Notes: generated from the sequence alone by a model not told the origin. A stretch of 64,000 bases of DNA from Rhodospirillales bacterium (GCA_903970615.1 CAJCJH010000085.1:1-64000), one strand, 5' to 3'. Shown: positions 8,973-18,374, counted from the first letter of the stretch. Program-made: numbers and translations.

Positions 8973-11900
8973 ATGAGTCTCTCCGAACCCTTCATCGAAC
9001 GGCCGATTGCGACCTCGCTGCTGATGGTCGCGGTGTTGTTGCTCGGCATCCTGGGTTATCGGCTGCTGGCGATCGCGGCCTTGCCGTCGGTGGATTTCCC
9101 GACGATCCAGGTGACCACGCAGTATCCGGGTGCCAGCCCGGATGTGATGGGTTCGCTGGTCACCACGCCGCTGGAGCGCCAGTTCGGCCAGATTTCCGGC
9201 ATCAGCGCGATGATTTCGGACAGCTCCTATGGCGTGTCCAACATCACGCTGCAATTCGGCCTGGATCGCAATATCGATGCGGCTTCGCAGGATGTGCAGG
9301 CCGCGATCAACGCGGCCAAAGGCACCTTGCCGTCGAACCTGCCGTATCCGCCGGTTTACAACAAGGTCAATCCCGCCGACACGCCGATTCTTTCGCTGGC
9401 GGTGAGTTCGGATACCTTGTCGATCGACAAGGTCAACGATTTTGCCGACACCATTCTCGGCCAGAAACTTTCGCAGGTTTCAGGCGTCGGCCTGGTGACG
9501 ATCGAAGGCAACCAGAAACCGGCCGTGCGCGTGCAGGCCAACCCGACCGCACTCACCGGCCTCGGCCTCGGCCTCGAAGATATCCGCACCGCGCTCGGCG
9601 AAGCCAACGTCAATCAGCCGAAGGGTAGCTTCAACGGCAGCTCGCAGTCGTACACGATCGGATCGAACGACCAGATCGGATCGGCCGCCGAATTTGCGCC
9701 GGTGATCGTCGCGTATGCCAACGGCGCGCCGGTGCGGCTCGGTGATGTCGCCACGGTTGTTGATGGCGTCGAGAACGACGAACTGGCCGCCTGGGTCGGC
9801 AACAAGCCTGCGGTGCTGCTCGACATCCAGCGCCAGCCGGGCGCGAATATCATCCAGACCGTCGATGCCATCAAGCAGTTGTTGCCGCAGCTGGAAGCGT
9901 CGATTCCGGCGTCGGTGAAAGTACGGATTTTGTCCGACCGGACCGAGACCATTCGCGCCTCCGTCAGCGATGTGCAGTTCACGCTGATGCTCACCGTCGT
10001 GCTGGTGGTGATGGTGATTTTCGTGTTCCTGCGCAAGCTGTGGGCGACGGTGATTCCGAGTGTGGCGCTGCCGATTTCGCTGATCGGCACCTTCGGTGTG
10101 ATGGCCTTGTGCAATTTTTCGCTCGACAATCTATCGCTGATGGCACTGACCATTGCCACCGGTTTCGTGGTCGACGATGCGATCGTGATGATCGAAAACA
10201 TCGTGCGCTATATCGAGCAGGGCAAGGCGCCGGAAGAAGCGGCGCGCCTCGGTGCGCGGCAGATCGGCTTCACCGTGGTGTCGCTGACGATTTCGCTGAT
10301 CGCGGTTTTCATTCCATTGCTGCTGATGCCGGGTATCGTCGGCCGTCTGTTCAACGAATTTGCGCTGGTGCTATCGATCGCGGTGATCCTGTCTGCGTTC
10401 GTCTCGCTGACGCTGACGCCGATGATGTGCGCCAAGCTGCTGAAGAAGGAAGATCCCGAGCAGGAAGCGGCCAACACCCGCAGCAATCGCCTGTTCCGCT
10501 GGAGCGAAAAAGTTTTCGATAACGCGCTCGCCGGTTACGAGCGCAGCCTGCGCTGGGTGATGCAGCGCCAGTTCCTCACGCTGATGGTGGCAATCGGTAC
10601 TCTGGTCTTGACCATCTTCCTCTACATCGTCATTCCCAAAGGGCTGATCCCGCAGCAGGATACCGGCGTCATCACCGGCGTGACCGAAGCCGATCAAAGC
10701 ATCTCGTTCAGCGCGATGGTGGCGCGCAGCCACGCGATTGCCGATGTCGTGCGCAAGGATCCGGACGTGCTGAACGTCTCGGCCTTTGTCGGCGCCGGCA
10801 CCGTCAACACGACGCTGAATACCGGGCGCTTGAACATCGTGTTGAAGCCGCGCGACCAGCGTGCCACCGCGCAGGTCATCATCGATCGGCTCAAGCAGGC
10901 GACCGCCGATGTACAGGGCATTTCGCTGTATATGCAGCCGGTGCAGGATTTGCAGATCGACAGCCGCATCAGCCGCACGCAGTATCAATATGTGTTGCAG
11001 GATACCGACGCGGTCGAACTCAACAACTGGGTGCCGAAGCTGCTGAGCGCCTTGCAGCAACGGCCCGAGCTGGCCGATGTCGCCAGCGATCAGCAGGCGC
11101 AGGGTTTGCAATTGAGCCTGACGATCGATCGTGATCGCGCCAGTCAGTTCGGCGTACCGGTGCAGGCGATCGACGACACGCTCTACGACGCTTTCGGCCA
11201 GCGCCAGGTTTCGACCATCTACACCGAGCAGAATCAATATCGCGTGATTCTGGAAGTCGCGCCGGAATTCCGCATGCAGCCGGATGCGCTCGACAAGCTT
11301 TACGTCAAGGCCAACACGGCGACGTTGACGACGGCGGCCAGCTCGAATCCGGCCGCTGCGAATTCGGCTGCGGCCAACTCGGCTGCGGCGAAAGCGACCA
11401 CGACGACTAGCGGTACCACCGGCAGCAGTTCCAGTTCCGGCAGCAGCAGTTCGAGCAGCAGCGGCTTCACGCTCGGGTCCAGCAACATGGTGCCGCTATC
11501 CACCTTCGTCAAAATGAAAACTATCACCGGGCCGCTGGTGGTGACACATCAAGGCCAGCTTTCGGCGGCAACGGTGTCGTTCAATCTGGCGTCCGGCAAG
11601 TCGCTCGGCGAAGCGGTGTCGGCGATCGACGAAGTCAAGCAAGCCATCGGCATGCCGTCGACCATCAGCACCAGTTTTTCCGGCTCGGCGGCGGAGTTTC
11701 AATCCTCGCTCAGCAGCGAGCCTTATCTGATTCTCGCCGCGATCATCGTCATCTACATCGTGCTCGGCGTGCTGTACGAAAGCTACATCCATCCGGTGAC
11801 GATTCTGTCGACGCTGCCGTCCGCCGGCGTCGGCGCACTGCTGGCCTTGCTGCTGACCGGTCAGGATTTATCTATCGTCGCGCTGATCGGCATCATTCTG

Positions 11901-12260
11901 CTGATCGGCATCGTCAAGAAGAACGCGATCATGATGATCGACTTCGCACTCGATGCCGAGCGGCATCAGGGTCTGTCGCCCGAGGATTCGATTTTCCAGG
12001 CGGCGCTGCTGCGCTTCCGGCCGATCATGATGACGACGATGGCCGCGCTGCTCGGCGCGATTCCGCTGGCGGTATCGAACGGCACCGGTTCGGAATTGCG
12101 CAGGCCGCTTGGCATCTCGATCGTCGGTGGTTTGATCCTGTCGCAGATGTTGACGCTGTACACCACGCCGGTGATTTACCTGTACATGGATCGACTCGCC
12201 GAGCGACTCGGCCGCCGCCGCGAGCCGGTGAGTCCTGCGCCGCAGCCGCAGCCGCACTAG
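8973..12260 (+). CDS. RND multidrug efflux permease, MdtB-like
   Basis: A proton-driven hydrophobe/amphiphile efflux-1 pump subunit of 1095 residues with the usual twelve-helix layout and two large periplasmic loops. It begins with the family N-terminus SLSEPFIERPIATSLLM. Helix 4 has GFVVDDAIVMIENIVRYIEQG with the proton-relay Asp pair, and the second half has GIVKKNAIMMIDFALDAER. About residues 784-838 form an Ala/Asn/Ser/Thr-rich low-complexity insertion in the second periplasmic loop, absent from the following permease, which explains the extra length. No outer-membrane channel gene lies in the operon, so a TolC-like protein is presumably encoded elsewhere. Confidence 0.94.
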   Translation: MSLSEPFIERPIATSLLMVAVLLLGILGYRLLAIAALPSVDFPTIQVTTQYPGASPDVMGSLVTTPLERQFGQISGISAMISDSSYGVSNITLQFGLDRNIDAASQDVQAAINAAKGTLPSNLPYPPVYNKVNPADTPILSLAVSSDTLSIDKVNDFADTILGQKLSQVSGVGLVTIEGNQKPAVRVQANPTALTGLGLGLEDIRTALGEANVNQPKGSFNGSSQSYTIGSNDQIGSAAEFAPVIVAYANGAPVRLGDVATVVDGVENDELAAWVGNKPAVLLDIQRQPGANIIQTVDAIKQLLPQLEASIPASVKVRILSDRTETIRASVSDVQFTLMLTVVLVVMVIFVFLRKLWATVIPSVALPISLIGTFGVMALCNFSLDNLSLMALTIATGFVVDDAIVMIENIVRYIEQGKAPEEAARLGARQIGFTVVSLTISLIAVFIPLLLMPGIVGRLFNEFALVLSIAVILSAFVSLTLTPMMCAKLLKKEDPEQEAANTRSNRLFRWSEKVFDNALAGYERSLRWVMQRQFLTLMVAIGTLVLTIFLYIVIPKGLIPQQDTGVITGVTEADQSISFSAMVARSHAIADVVRKDPDVLNVSAFVGAGTVNTTLNTGRLNIVLKPRDQRATAQVIIDRLKQATADVQGISLYMQPVQDLQIDSRISRTQYQYVLQDTDAVELNNWVPKLLSALQQRPELADVASDQQAQGLQLSLTIDRDRASQFGVPVQAIDDTLYDAFGQRQVSTIYTEQNQYRVILEVAPEFRMQPDALDKLYVKANTATLTTAASSNPAAANSAAANSAAAKATTTTSGTTGSSSSSGSSSSSSSGFTLGSSNMVPLSTFVKMKTITGPLVVTHQGQLSAATVSFNLASGKSLGEAVSAIDEVKQAIGMPSTISTSFSGSAAEFQSSLSSEPYLILAAIIVIYIVLGVLYESYIHPVTILSTLPSAGVGALLALLLTGQDLSIVALIGIILLIGIVKKNAIMMIDFALDAERHQGLSPEDSIFQAALLRFRPIMMTTMAALLGAIPLAVSNGTGSELRRPLGISIVGGLILSQMLTLYTTPVIYLYMDRLAERLGRRREPVSPAPQPQPH

Positions 12261-12278
12261 CTTCGTATCGGCGCCGCT

Positions 12279-15200
12279 GTGTTCAACATCAGCCAGCCTT
12301 TTATCCTGCGGCCGATCGGTACTTCGCTGCTGGCGATCGGCCTGTTCATGCTGGGCGTGATCGCTTACCACTATCTGCCTGTCGCGCCGCTGCCGCAGAT
12401 CGATGTGCCGACCATTTTCACGCAGGTGCAGGAACCGGGTGCTTCTCCGGAAACGATGGCAGCGACGGTTGCGGCCCCGCTGGAGCGCCGCTTCGGCGAG
12501 ATCGCCGGACTCAACGAACTCACTTCGACCAGTTCGCTCGGCAGCAGCACCATCATCATGCAGTTCGATCTGAGCAAGAACGTCGATGCCGCCGCGCGCG
12601 ATGTGGCCGCCGCGATCAACGCCTCAGCCGCTGATTTGCCTGCCGGATTACCGACGCCGCCGACTTATCGCAAGGCCAATCCGAACGATCAGCCGGTGCT
12701 GATTCTGGCGCTGACTTCCGATACTTATCCCTTGTCGGAAATCTACAACTACGCCGATTCGCTGCTCGCGCAACGCATCGCGCAAGTGAAAGGCGTGAGT
12801 CAGGTCGATATCGCCGGCGGCGCGCAGCCGGCTACGCATATCCAGTTGAACGCCGCTGCACTGTCGGCAATGCAATTGAATCTCGACGACGTGCGCACGG
12901 CCTTATCCGGCCTCACCTCGAATTCGCCGAAGGGTGCGCTGGGCAATGCCAGCCAGAACATGGTCATCACGGCAAACGATCAGCTCAATGCAATTCAGGA
13001 TTATCAGAACCTGATCGTCGGCATGCGCAATGGCGTGCCGATCAAACTCAGCTCGATCGCCAACATCATTCCCGGCCAGGTGAACGTGTATCAGGCCGGC
13101 TGGTTCAACAAGCAGCGCTCGGTGCTGTTGCTGGTGCGCAAACAGTCGGATGCCAACATCATCAAAACCGTCGATGGCGTGAAAGCGCTGCTGCCGACGC
13201 TGAATAGCTGGCTGCCGAAAGCGGTGAAGCTGCAAGTGCAGACCGATCGCACGCTGACGATTCGCTCGTCGGTCAACGACGTGCAGTTTTCGCTGCTGAT
13301 TTCAGTGGCACTCGTAGTGATGGTGATGCTGCTGTTCCTGCGCCGCTGGACGCCGACGCTGATCGCCGGTGTGACCGTGCCGCTGTCGCTCACCGGCACT
13401 TTCGCGGTGATGTGGCTGCTCGGCTACAGCCTCGATAACTTTTCGTTGATGGCCTTGACGGTCGCAGTCGGCTTCGTCGTCGACGATGCGATCGTCGTCA
13501 TCGAAAATATCGTGCGTCATATCGAGCAGGGCAAGTCGCGCAAGGAAGCCGCGCTGCTCGGTGGCCGCGAGATCGGTTTCACGGTGTTGTCGATGAGCAT
13601 TTCGCTGATCGCAGTATTCATTCCGATCCTGTTCCTCGGCGGTTTGGTCGGCCGCCTGTTCCGCGAATTTTCGGTGACACTGGCGGTGGCGATCGCCGTT
13701 TCCGGCGTGGTTTCGCTGACCTTGACGCCATCGCTATGTGGCCGTTTCCTGCGCTCCGAACACGAGCCGGATGCCAGCGGCCACGAACGCAAGCAGGGCT
13801 GGGTGATGGACAAGGCGGAGCGCGTGCTCAACGCCATGCTGCGCGGGTATACGCGCGGACTCGATTGGTCGCTGGGTCATTCATGGCTGATGCTCATCGT
13901 CACTTTGTTGACTGTGGGCTTGACGATTTATCTCTATGCCGCCGTTCCCAAAGGCTTCTTCCCGTCGCAGGATACCGGCATGATTTCTGGCACCACCGAA
14001 GGCGCGCAGGATATTTCCTTCCCGGCGATGGTGGCGAAGCAGCAGCAGGCCGCCGCGATCATTCTGGCCGATCCCGATGTGGTTTCGATGGGCTCTTTTC
14101 TCGGTGGCCGCAATTCCGCCAACAACGGCAGCATGTTCATTTCGCTGAAAGCCAAGAGCGATGGCCGTAAAGCTACTGTCGACCAGATCATCAATCGGCT
14201 GCGGCCCAAGTTCAACCACATCACCGGGCTGGGCGTGTTCCTGCAGGCGGTGCAGGATGTGCGTGTCGGCGGCCGTCCCGGCAAGGCGCTTTACACGTAT
14301 ACGCTGCTGTCGGCGGACATTCAGGATCTTTACAGCTGGGTGCCGAAGCTGGTGGCAAAACTGAAGACCGCGCCGGAGTTGAAGGATGTCAGCACCGACC
14401 TGGAAAAATCCGGGCTGCAGATGAATGTGGTGGTGGACCGCGACGCCGCCTCGCGGCTCGGCCTGAGCATGGCCACCATCGATCAGGCGCTGGGCGACGC
14501 TTTTGCGCAGAGCCAGATCCTGATCACCTACACGCAGCTGAACGAATATCACGTGGTGCTCGAAGCGCTGCCGGAGGAACAGCAGAATCCGGATACGCTG
14601 TCGAATATTTACATCAAGAATACCGTCGGCGACAGCGTGCCCTTATCCACGGTCGCACATTTCGAGGCGGCAACAGCGCCGCTTTCGATCAGCCATCAAG
14701 GCCAGTTTCCGGTAGTGAATTTCACCTTCAATCTGGCGCCGAATATTTCGCTTGGGCAGGCCACCGCAGTCATCAACAAAGCGATGCTGGACCTGCACAT
14801 GCCGGGCAATATCCGCGGCGATTTCGCTGGCAATGCGCAGCTGTTCCAGCAGTCGGTAAAAACCCTGCCGATCCTGATTCTCACGGCACTGCTGGCGGTT
14901 TACATCGTGCTCGGCATGCTTTACGAAAGCCTGATTCATCCGCTGACGATCCTGTCGACGCTGCCATCCGCCGGCATCGGCGCATTGCTGGCGCTGCTGG
15001 CAACCGGCACCGATCTTTCGATCGTCGCCATCATCGGGATTATTCTTTTGATCGGCATCGTCAAGAAGAACGCGATCATGATGATCGACTTTGCACTCGA
15101 CGCCGAACGTCGCGGCGGCTTGAGTCCGCGCGAGGCGATTCATCAAGCCTGCATCGTGCGCTTCCGGCCGATCATGATGACCACACTCGCTGCACTGTTC

Positions 15201-15401
15201 GGCGCAGTGCCGCTCGCGGTCGGCATGGGTACAGGTTCGGAATTGCGCCAGCCGCTCGGCATCGCCATCGTCGGCGGTTTGCTGCTGTCGCAGATGCTGA
15301 CGCTGTTCACGACGCCGGTGATTTATCTCGCGCTGGAGCGGTTATCGACTCGGCATAGCCGGCGCAAAGCGCTACCGCACGCGGCGCCCAGTCCAATCTG
15401 A
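12279..15401 (+). CDS. RND multidrug efflux permease, MdtC-like
   Basis: The second RND pump subunit, 1040 residues, starting at a GTG 18 bases after the preceding permease. The start MFNISQPFILRPIGTSLLA matches the MdtC family. Motifs include GFVVDDAIVVIENIVRHIEQGK in the first membrane half and GIVKKNAIMMIDFALDAERR in the second, plus PSQDTGMISGTTEGAQDISFPAM in the porter domain, each cited in parts. Two non-identical permeases in tandem after one adaptor is the MdtABC arrangement, where the pump is a mixed trimer. It lacks the low-complexity insertion seen in its partner. Confidence 0.94.
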   Translation: MFNISQPFILRPIGTSLLAIGLFMLGVIAYHYLPVAPLPQIDVPTIFTQVQEPGASPETMAATVAAPLERRFGEIAGLNELTSTSSLGSSTIIMQFDLSKNVDAAARDVAAAINASAADLPAGLPTPPTYRKANPNDQPVLILALTSDTYPLSEIYNYADSLLAQRIAQVKGVSQVDIAGGAQPATHIQLNAAALSAMQLNLDDVRTALSGLTSNSPKGALGNASQNMVITANDQLNAIQDYQNLIVGMRNGVPIKLSSIANIIPGQVNVYQAGWFNKQRSVLLLVRKQSDANIIKTVDGVKALLPTLNSWLPKAVKLQVQTDRTLTIRSSVNDVQFSLLISVALVVMVMLLFLRRWTPTLIAGVTVPLSLTGTFAVMWLLGYSLDNFSLMALTVAVGFVVDDAIVVIENIVRHIEQGKSRKEAALLGGREIGFTVLSMSISLIAVFIPILFLGGLVGRLFREFSVTLAVAIAVSGVVSLTLTPSLCGRFLRSEHEPDASGHERKQGWVMDKAERVLNAMLRGYTRGLDWSLGHSWLMLIVTLLTVGLTIYLYAAVPKGFFPSQDTGMISGTTEGAQDISFPAMVAKQQQAAAIILADPDVVSMGSFLGGRNSANNGSMFISLKAKSDGRKATVDQIINRLRPKFNHITGLGVFLQAVQDVRVGGRPGKALYTYTLLSADIQDLYSWVPKLVAKLKTAPELKDVSTDLEKSGLQMNVVVDRDAASRLGLSMATIDQALGDAFAQSQILITYTQLNEYHVVLEALPEEQQNPDTLSNIYIKNTVGDSVPLSTVAHFEAATAPLSISHQGQFPVVNFTFNLAPNISLGQATAVINKAMLDLHMPGNIRGDFAGNAQLFQQSVKTLPILILTALLAVYIVLGMLYESLIHPLTILSTLPSAGIGALLALLATGTDLSIVAIIGIILLIGIVKKNAIMMIDFALDAERRGGLSPREAIHQACIVRFRPIMMTTLAALFGAVPLAVGMGTGSELRQPLGIAIVGGLLLSQMLTLFTTPVIYLALERLSTRHSRRKALPHAAPSPI

Positions 15402-15476
15402 TCGCCGACTTAGTCGCCCGATTTAACGGCCCACGTTAATGATCCGACTCGAACACACCAGTTCGATAGGCGTGAA

Positions 15477-15914
15477 ATGGAACTGACCCAGCCGGCGCAA
15501 ATCTGCAAACTACTCGCTGCAACGCGGCGTATCGCCGTGCTCGGCATCAAAACCTCGGCGCAGGCGGATCAGCCGGCCTTCTATGTTCCGCAATATTTGC
15601 TGCATGCCGGGTTCGATGTCATTCCGGTGCCGGTTTATTACCCGGAAATTACCGAGATTCTCGGGCGCCCGGTTTATCGCCGGCTGGCGGATATTCCGGG
15701 CACGATCGACCTGGTCGATGTTTTTCGCCGCAGCGCCGATGTCGAAAAGCATCTCGACGACCTGCTCGCCGCCAAACCCAAAGCGGTCTGGTTCCAACTG
15801 GGGATCCGCAACCAGCGCGTAGCGCAGGCTTTGGTCCAAGCCGGAATTTCAGTCGTGCAAGATCGCTGCCTCATGGTTGAGCACCGGCAGTGCCTCGCGC
15901 AAGCGACGAGCTGA
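15477..15914 (+). CDS. CoA-binding domain protein (YccU-like)
   Basis: A 145-residue protein made of one Rossmann-like CoA_binding domain. Visible features are RRIAVLGIKTS with the glycine turn near residue 22, YVPQYLLHAGFDVIPVPVYYPEI, LGRPVYRRLADIPGTIDLVDVFRR, and the late block AVWFQLGIRNQRVAQ followed by GISVVQDRCLMVEH. This matches the YccU/HcgC-type family that binds CoA or related nucleotides. No enzymatic role is established from sequence. It lies 75 bases after the efflux operon, on the same strand. Confidence 0.82.
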   Translation: MELTQPAQICKLLAATRRIAVLGIKTSAQADQPAFYVPQYLLHAGFDVIPVPVYYPEITEILGRPVYRRLADIPGTIDLVDVFRRSADVEKHLDDLLAAKPKAVWFQLGIRNQRVAQALVQAGISVVQDRCLMVEHRQCLAQATS

Positions 15915-15980
15915 CCCGGCTATTTCGCTGGATAATTCTGGCTGCGCCGGTTACTGACTTGTGCTGGCCATGGTTTACAA

Positions 15981-16005
15981 GGCGGCGCACTCCCGGCGCG
16001 CCGCC
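15981..16005. terminator. GC-rich hairpin between convergent genes, possible terminator
   Basis: GGCGGCGC and GCGCCGCC form an 8-bp stem with a 9-base loop between the converging CoA-binding and histone-like genes. Neither side has a good T tract, so termination is only suggested by position. Confidence 0.35.
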
Positions 16006-16019
16006 CGATACCACGCTTG

Positions 16020-16394
16020 CTAGCTACCGCTGATTTCCGGCTTGGGCGCTTCTACAACACTGGCTACTTCCTGCGCGATCACATCGACTTTTTCGGCGAT
16101 CTTTTCCTGAACGACGGCCAGCACTTTCTTTTTCGGCGCCTTCTTTTTAGCGACCGCGACAACCTTCTTCACCGCTTTCTTGACAACCTTCACCGGTGCT
16201 TTCTTCGCAGCTTTCTTGACCACTTTCTTGACCACTTTCACCGGTGCCTTCTTGATCGCTTTCTTGGCGGCTTTCTTCACCGCCTTTTTCACGACCTTGG
16301 CGACCTTCTTCGCCGACTTCTTTGCCGGTGCGACTACTTTCTTGGCGACTTTCTTCGCCACCTTCTTCACCGCCTTTTTCTTCGCTGTTGCCAT
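16020..16394 (-). CDS. Histone H1-like Lys/Ala-rich DNA-binding protein
   Basis: A 124-residue, extremely basic protein built from KKA/KKV repeats (for example VKKVAKKVAKKVV, AKKSAKKVAK, KKAIKKAPVKVVKK). A short non-repetitive acidic tail follows (QEKIAEKVDVIAQEVASVVEAPKPE). This is the composition of bacterial H1-like proteins such as AlgP and Hc1, which coat DNA through disordered Lys-rich tails. The AGGGAG Shine-Dalgarno sequence lies seven bases upstream of the ATG. The segment APVKVVKK occurs twice, showing growth by internal duplication. Specific function in nucleoid structure or regulation is inference. Confidence 0.83.
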   Translation of the reverse strand: MATAKKKAVKKVAKKVAKKVVAPAKKSAKKVAKVVKKAVKKAAKKAIKKAPVKVVKKVVKKAAKKAPVKVVKKAVKKVVAVAKKKAPKKKVLAVVQEKIAEKVDVIAQEVASVVEAPKPEISGS

Positions 16395-16606
16395 TGTGTT
16401 CTCCCTTGCGTCAATGAGTACAACCCTTCCTCAGCTTAGCTGAAACATTGCCAGCCGCAAGTCTCCTCGTACTCCACAACCGCTGCAATGCGCTGCAGCT
16501 TTGCGCAGCCGCGGTGCTAATATTGCCAAGAACAAAACGGCAGTCCGCAACGGCTACATTGCTGACTGGCAATCGCAGGCCTGAACTCTGCAGGAGAAAC
16601 CCATCG

Positions 16607-16888
16607 ATGATCGATCCGCAATCCTTGATCGCGCGATCGCCGCAACTGTTATCCACCGCGCTGGGTAACGGCGACCTCGCACTGCTCAGTCTGAGTAATG
16701 AAAAATACTTCAGCGCTAATCCGCTCGGCCGGAGAATCTGGGAACTGCTGGAGTCGCCTCGAACCGCCGCGCAGTTGCAGACGCTGATTGTTACGGAATA
16801 CGACGTGTCCGCAGAACAATGCAAGGCTGATCTCGACCAGTTTCTGGACCAGATGATCGGCGCAAAGCTGCTGACTCTCCTGTCCTGA
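16607..16888 (+). CDS. PqqD-family RiPP recognition element (lasso B1-like)
   Basis: A 93-residue protein with the PqqD winged-helix pattern: LIARSPQLLSTALGNGDLALLSLSNEKYF (cited in parts), NPLGRRIWELLESPRTAAQLQ, and a C-terminal helix DLDQFLDQMIGAKLL. Such domains bind the leader peptide of ribosomally made peptides and present it to modifying enzymes; in lasso clusters the stand-alone version is called B1. AGGAG lies ten bases upstream of the ATG. The same frame is open back to a TTG at 16448, but those 53 extra residues do not look like the family. Its stop overlaps the start of the B2-like gene (TGATG), so the two are coupled. Confidence 0.82.
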   Translation: MIDPQSLIARSPQLLSTALGNGDLALLSLSNEKYFSANPLGRRIWELLESPRTAAQLQTLIVTEYDVSAEQCKADLDQFLDQMIGAKLLTLLS

Positions 16889-17337
16889 TGCCGATGTCCC
16901 GGCTTGAATTAACCAGTCGCCTGCGCAAGCTCGGGCCACGGCAAATATTCATGTTGTTGGAGGCTGCCGCCGAACTGGCTGTGGCGACCTGGCGGGTAAA
17001 GCGGGGTGGCCCGGCGCTATCGCGTCTGTTGCAGGCGCCTGGTATTAACGCTGTTGTTGATGAAGACGCTGCCCATATTCCGCAACAAACGCTGGACCAG
17101 GTGGCTTGGGCGATCAATGCCGTGGGGCGGCGCCTGCCGCGCGATCCAAGCTGTCTGATGCGCGCATTGGCCGCGCGCGCAATGCTGGCCAGACGCGGTA
17201 TTTCGTGCAGTATCCGCATCGGTATTTCCGAAGACTCCGAAAACTTCCGCGCCCACGCTTGGGTGGAAGCAGGCACGCGCCCAGTGGTGGGCTGGATTGC
17301 CGGAGAGCGATTCGCGGTGCTGGCGCAGATCCGTTGA
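16888..17337 (+). CDS. Lasso peptide B2-like transglutaminase-fold protease
   Basis: A 149-residue protein with the B2 (Transglut_core3) core. The conserved PSCLMRALAARAMLARRG carries the presumed nucleophile Cys89, and RAHAWVE carries His123. The third residue of the triad is not obvious. In lasso peptide pathways B2 cuts off the leader peptide that B1 holds. The gene overlaps the PqqD-like gene by one base. The macrolactam-forming asparagine-synthetase-like C protein, an ABC exporter and a recognisable precursor are all missing here, so the real substrate is unknown. Confidence 0.8.
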   Translation: MPMSRLELTSRLRKLGPRQIFMLLEAAAELAVATWRVKRGGPALSRLLQAPGINAVVDEDAAHIPQQTLDQVAWAINAVGRRLPRDPSCLMRALAARAMLARRGISCSIRIGISEDSENFRAHAWVEAGTRPVVGWIAGERFAVLAQIR

Positions 17338-17490
17338 GTGGATCCGGTAAAACCCTGACTCAGCTTTTTCAATTCGGCAGTGGCCCAATCCGGCGGCGTG
17401 CTGCCGATCACTGGTTCGCGCAGAAAGGCATTAAACATCGACGCAGATTAATTGAAGCTACCCGATCAATTCTGTTCTTGAGGCACCGCC

Positions 17491-18267
17491 GTGCGTTCCG
17501 TTTCCATGACAAAAGCTTCGACTGATATCACCGCAAGCAGCTTGAAATTGCTGTTACGCGAGGCACTCGCGCCGATTGAGATTGCGGGTTACTGGATCGA
17601 TTCAAAGCCGCGTGATGTGCTCCCGCGGGGCGATGGTCATGCGCTGATGCTGGTGCCGGGGTTCGGCTTTGGAGAGGAAATATTGCGGCCATTGATGGGC
17701 GCGCTCGAAAGCCTCGGCTATACCGTTTACGGCTGGGGCGAAGGGCGCAATTTCGGCATGCGGCCGCAGATTCGTCGGCGCCTGTCGGCACGCTTGCAGA
17801 TGCTGAATGATAGACATCGCGGCAAGGTCAGCTTGATCGGCTGGAGTCTGGGCGGGGTTTTTGTGCGGGAACTGGCGCGCGCGCAGCCACAGCTGGTACG
17901 CCGCGTTATCACGATCGGGAGTCCGACCCACGGCTATGAATTCGCCGACGACTTGCCGACGCAGATTGCCCTGGCGTTCAGGGCCGTGATTCCCGGCGGG
18001 AATTCGCGCAAAGCGACGCAGCGCAGCGCCGCTCCGGCGGTGCCTTGCACCGCGATTTATTCCCGCACCGATGGCTTCGTCAATTGGCGTGCGTCGATCG
18101 AAGCGCCGGCGCCGAACAGCGAAAATATCGAGGTACGCGCCAGCCATTTCGGGCTGTTGCACAATCCCGAAGTATTACGGGTGATCGCGGATCGTCTAGC
18201 GCAGAAAAGTCACGTTAATTCCAGAGTGCGATCGAGCCGCAAGCCAGCCAAATCTCACAGCAGTTAA
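17491..18267 (+). CDS. Alpha/beta hydrolase, lipase-like
   Basis: A 258-residue alpha/beta hydrolase. MLVPGFGFGEE gives the oxyanion-hole strand, LIGWSLGGVFVREL the nucleophile elbow (GxSxG), YSRTDGFVNW the likely acid, and ASHFGLLHNP the catalytic His. The VITIGSPTHGY block is common in triacylglycerol-lipase/esterase relatives. The GTG at 17491 has GAGG at good spacing; an ATG at 17506 is an alternative. It lies between the RiPP-like pair and the carotenoid genes on the same strand. An acyl-ester substrate is likely but unproven. Confidence 0.78.
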   Translation: MRSVSMTKASTDITASSLKLLLREALAPIEIAGYWIDSKPRDVLPRGDGHALMLVPGFGFGEEILRPLMGALESLGYTVYGWGEGRNFGMRPQIRRRLSARLQMLNDRHRGKVSLIGWSLGGVFVRELARAQPQLVRRVITIGSPTHGYEFADDLPTQIALAFRAVIPGGNSRKATQRSAAPAVPCTAIYSRTDGFVNWRASIEAPAPNSENIEVRASHFGLLHNPEVLRVIADRLAQKSHVNSRVRSSRKPAKSHSS

Positions 18268-18374
18268 ATCTTCGGCGTTCGGATTGCGCGCTTCCACGTA
18301 GCTTCTGCCGTTACCGAAATATCGATGTCAGGAAAAGATTGTCAACGTGAAGTGACTGCGATAGTGTCAACTTC

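Noticed and set aside
10371-11237. Long minus-strand frames under the RND permeases
   Set aside because: They have the His/Arg/Asp-rich look of antisense frames in GC-rich coding DNA and no conserved motif.
16017-16439. Plus-strand frames rich in Phe, Leu and Thr across the histone-like gene
   Set aside because: They are the antisense image of the Lys/Ala repeats (AAG and GCN codons); there is no ribosome-binding site and the composition is an artefact.
16607-17337. Complete lasso peptide cluster
   Set aside because: Only B1-like and B2-like genes are present; no cyclase, exporter or plausible precursor could be found on either strand around them.
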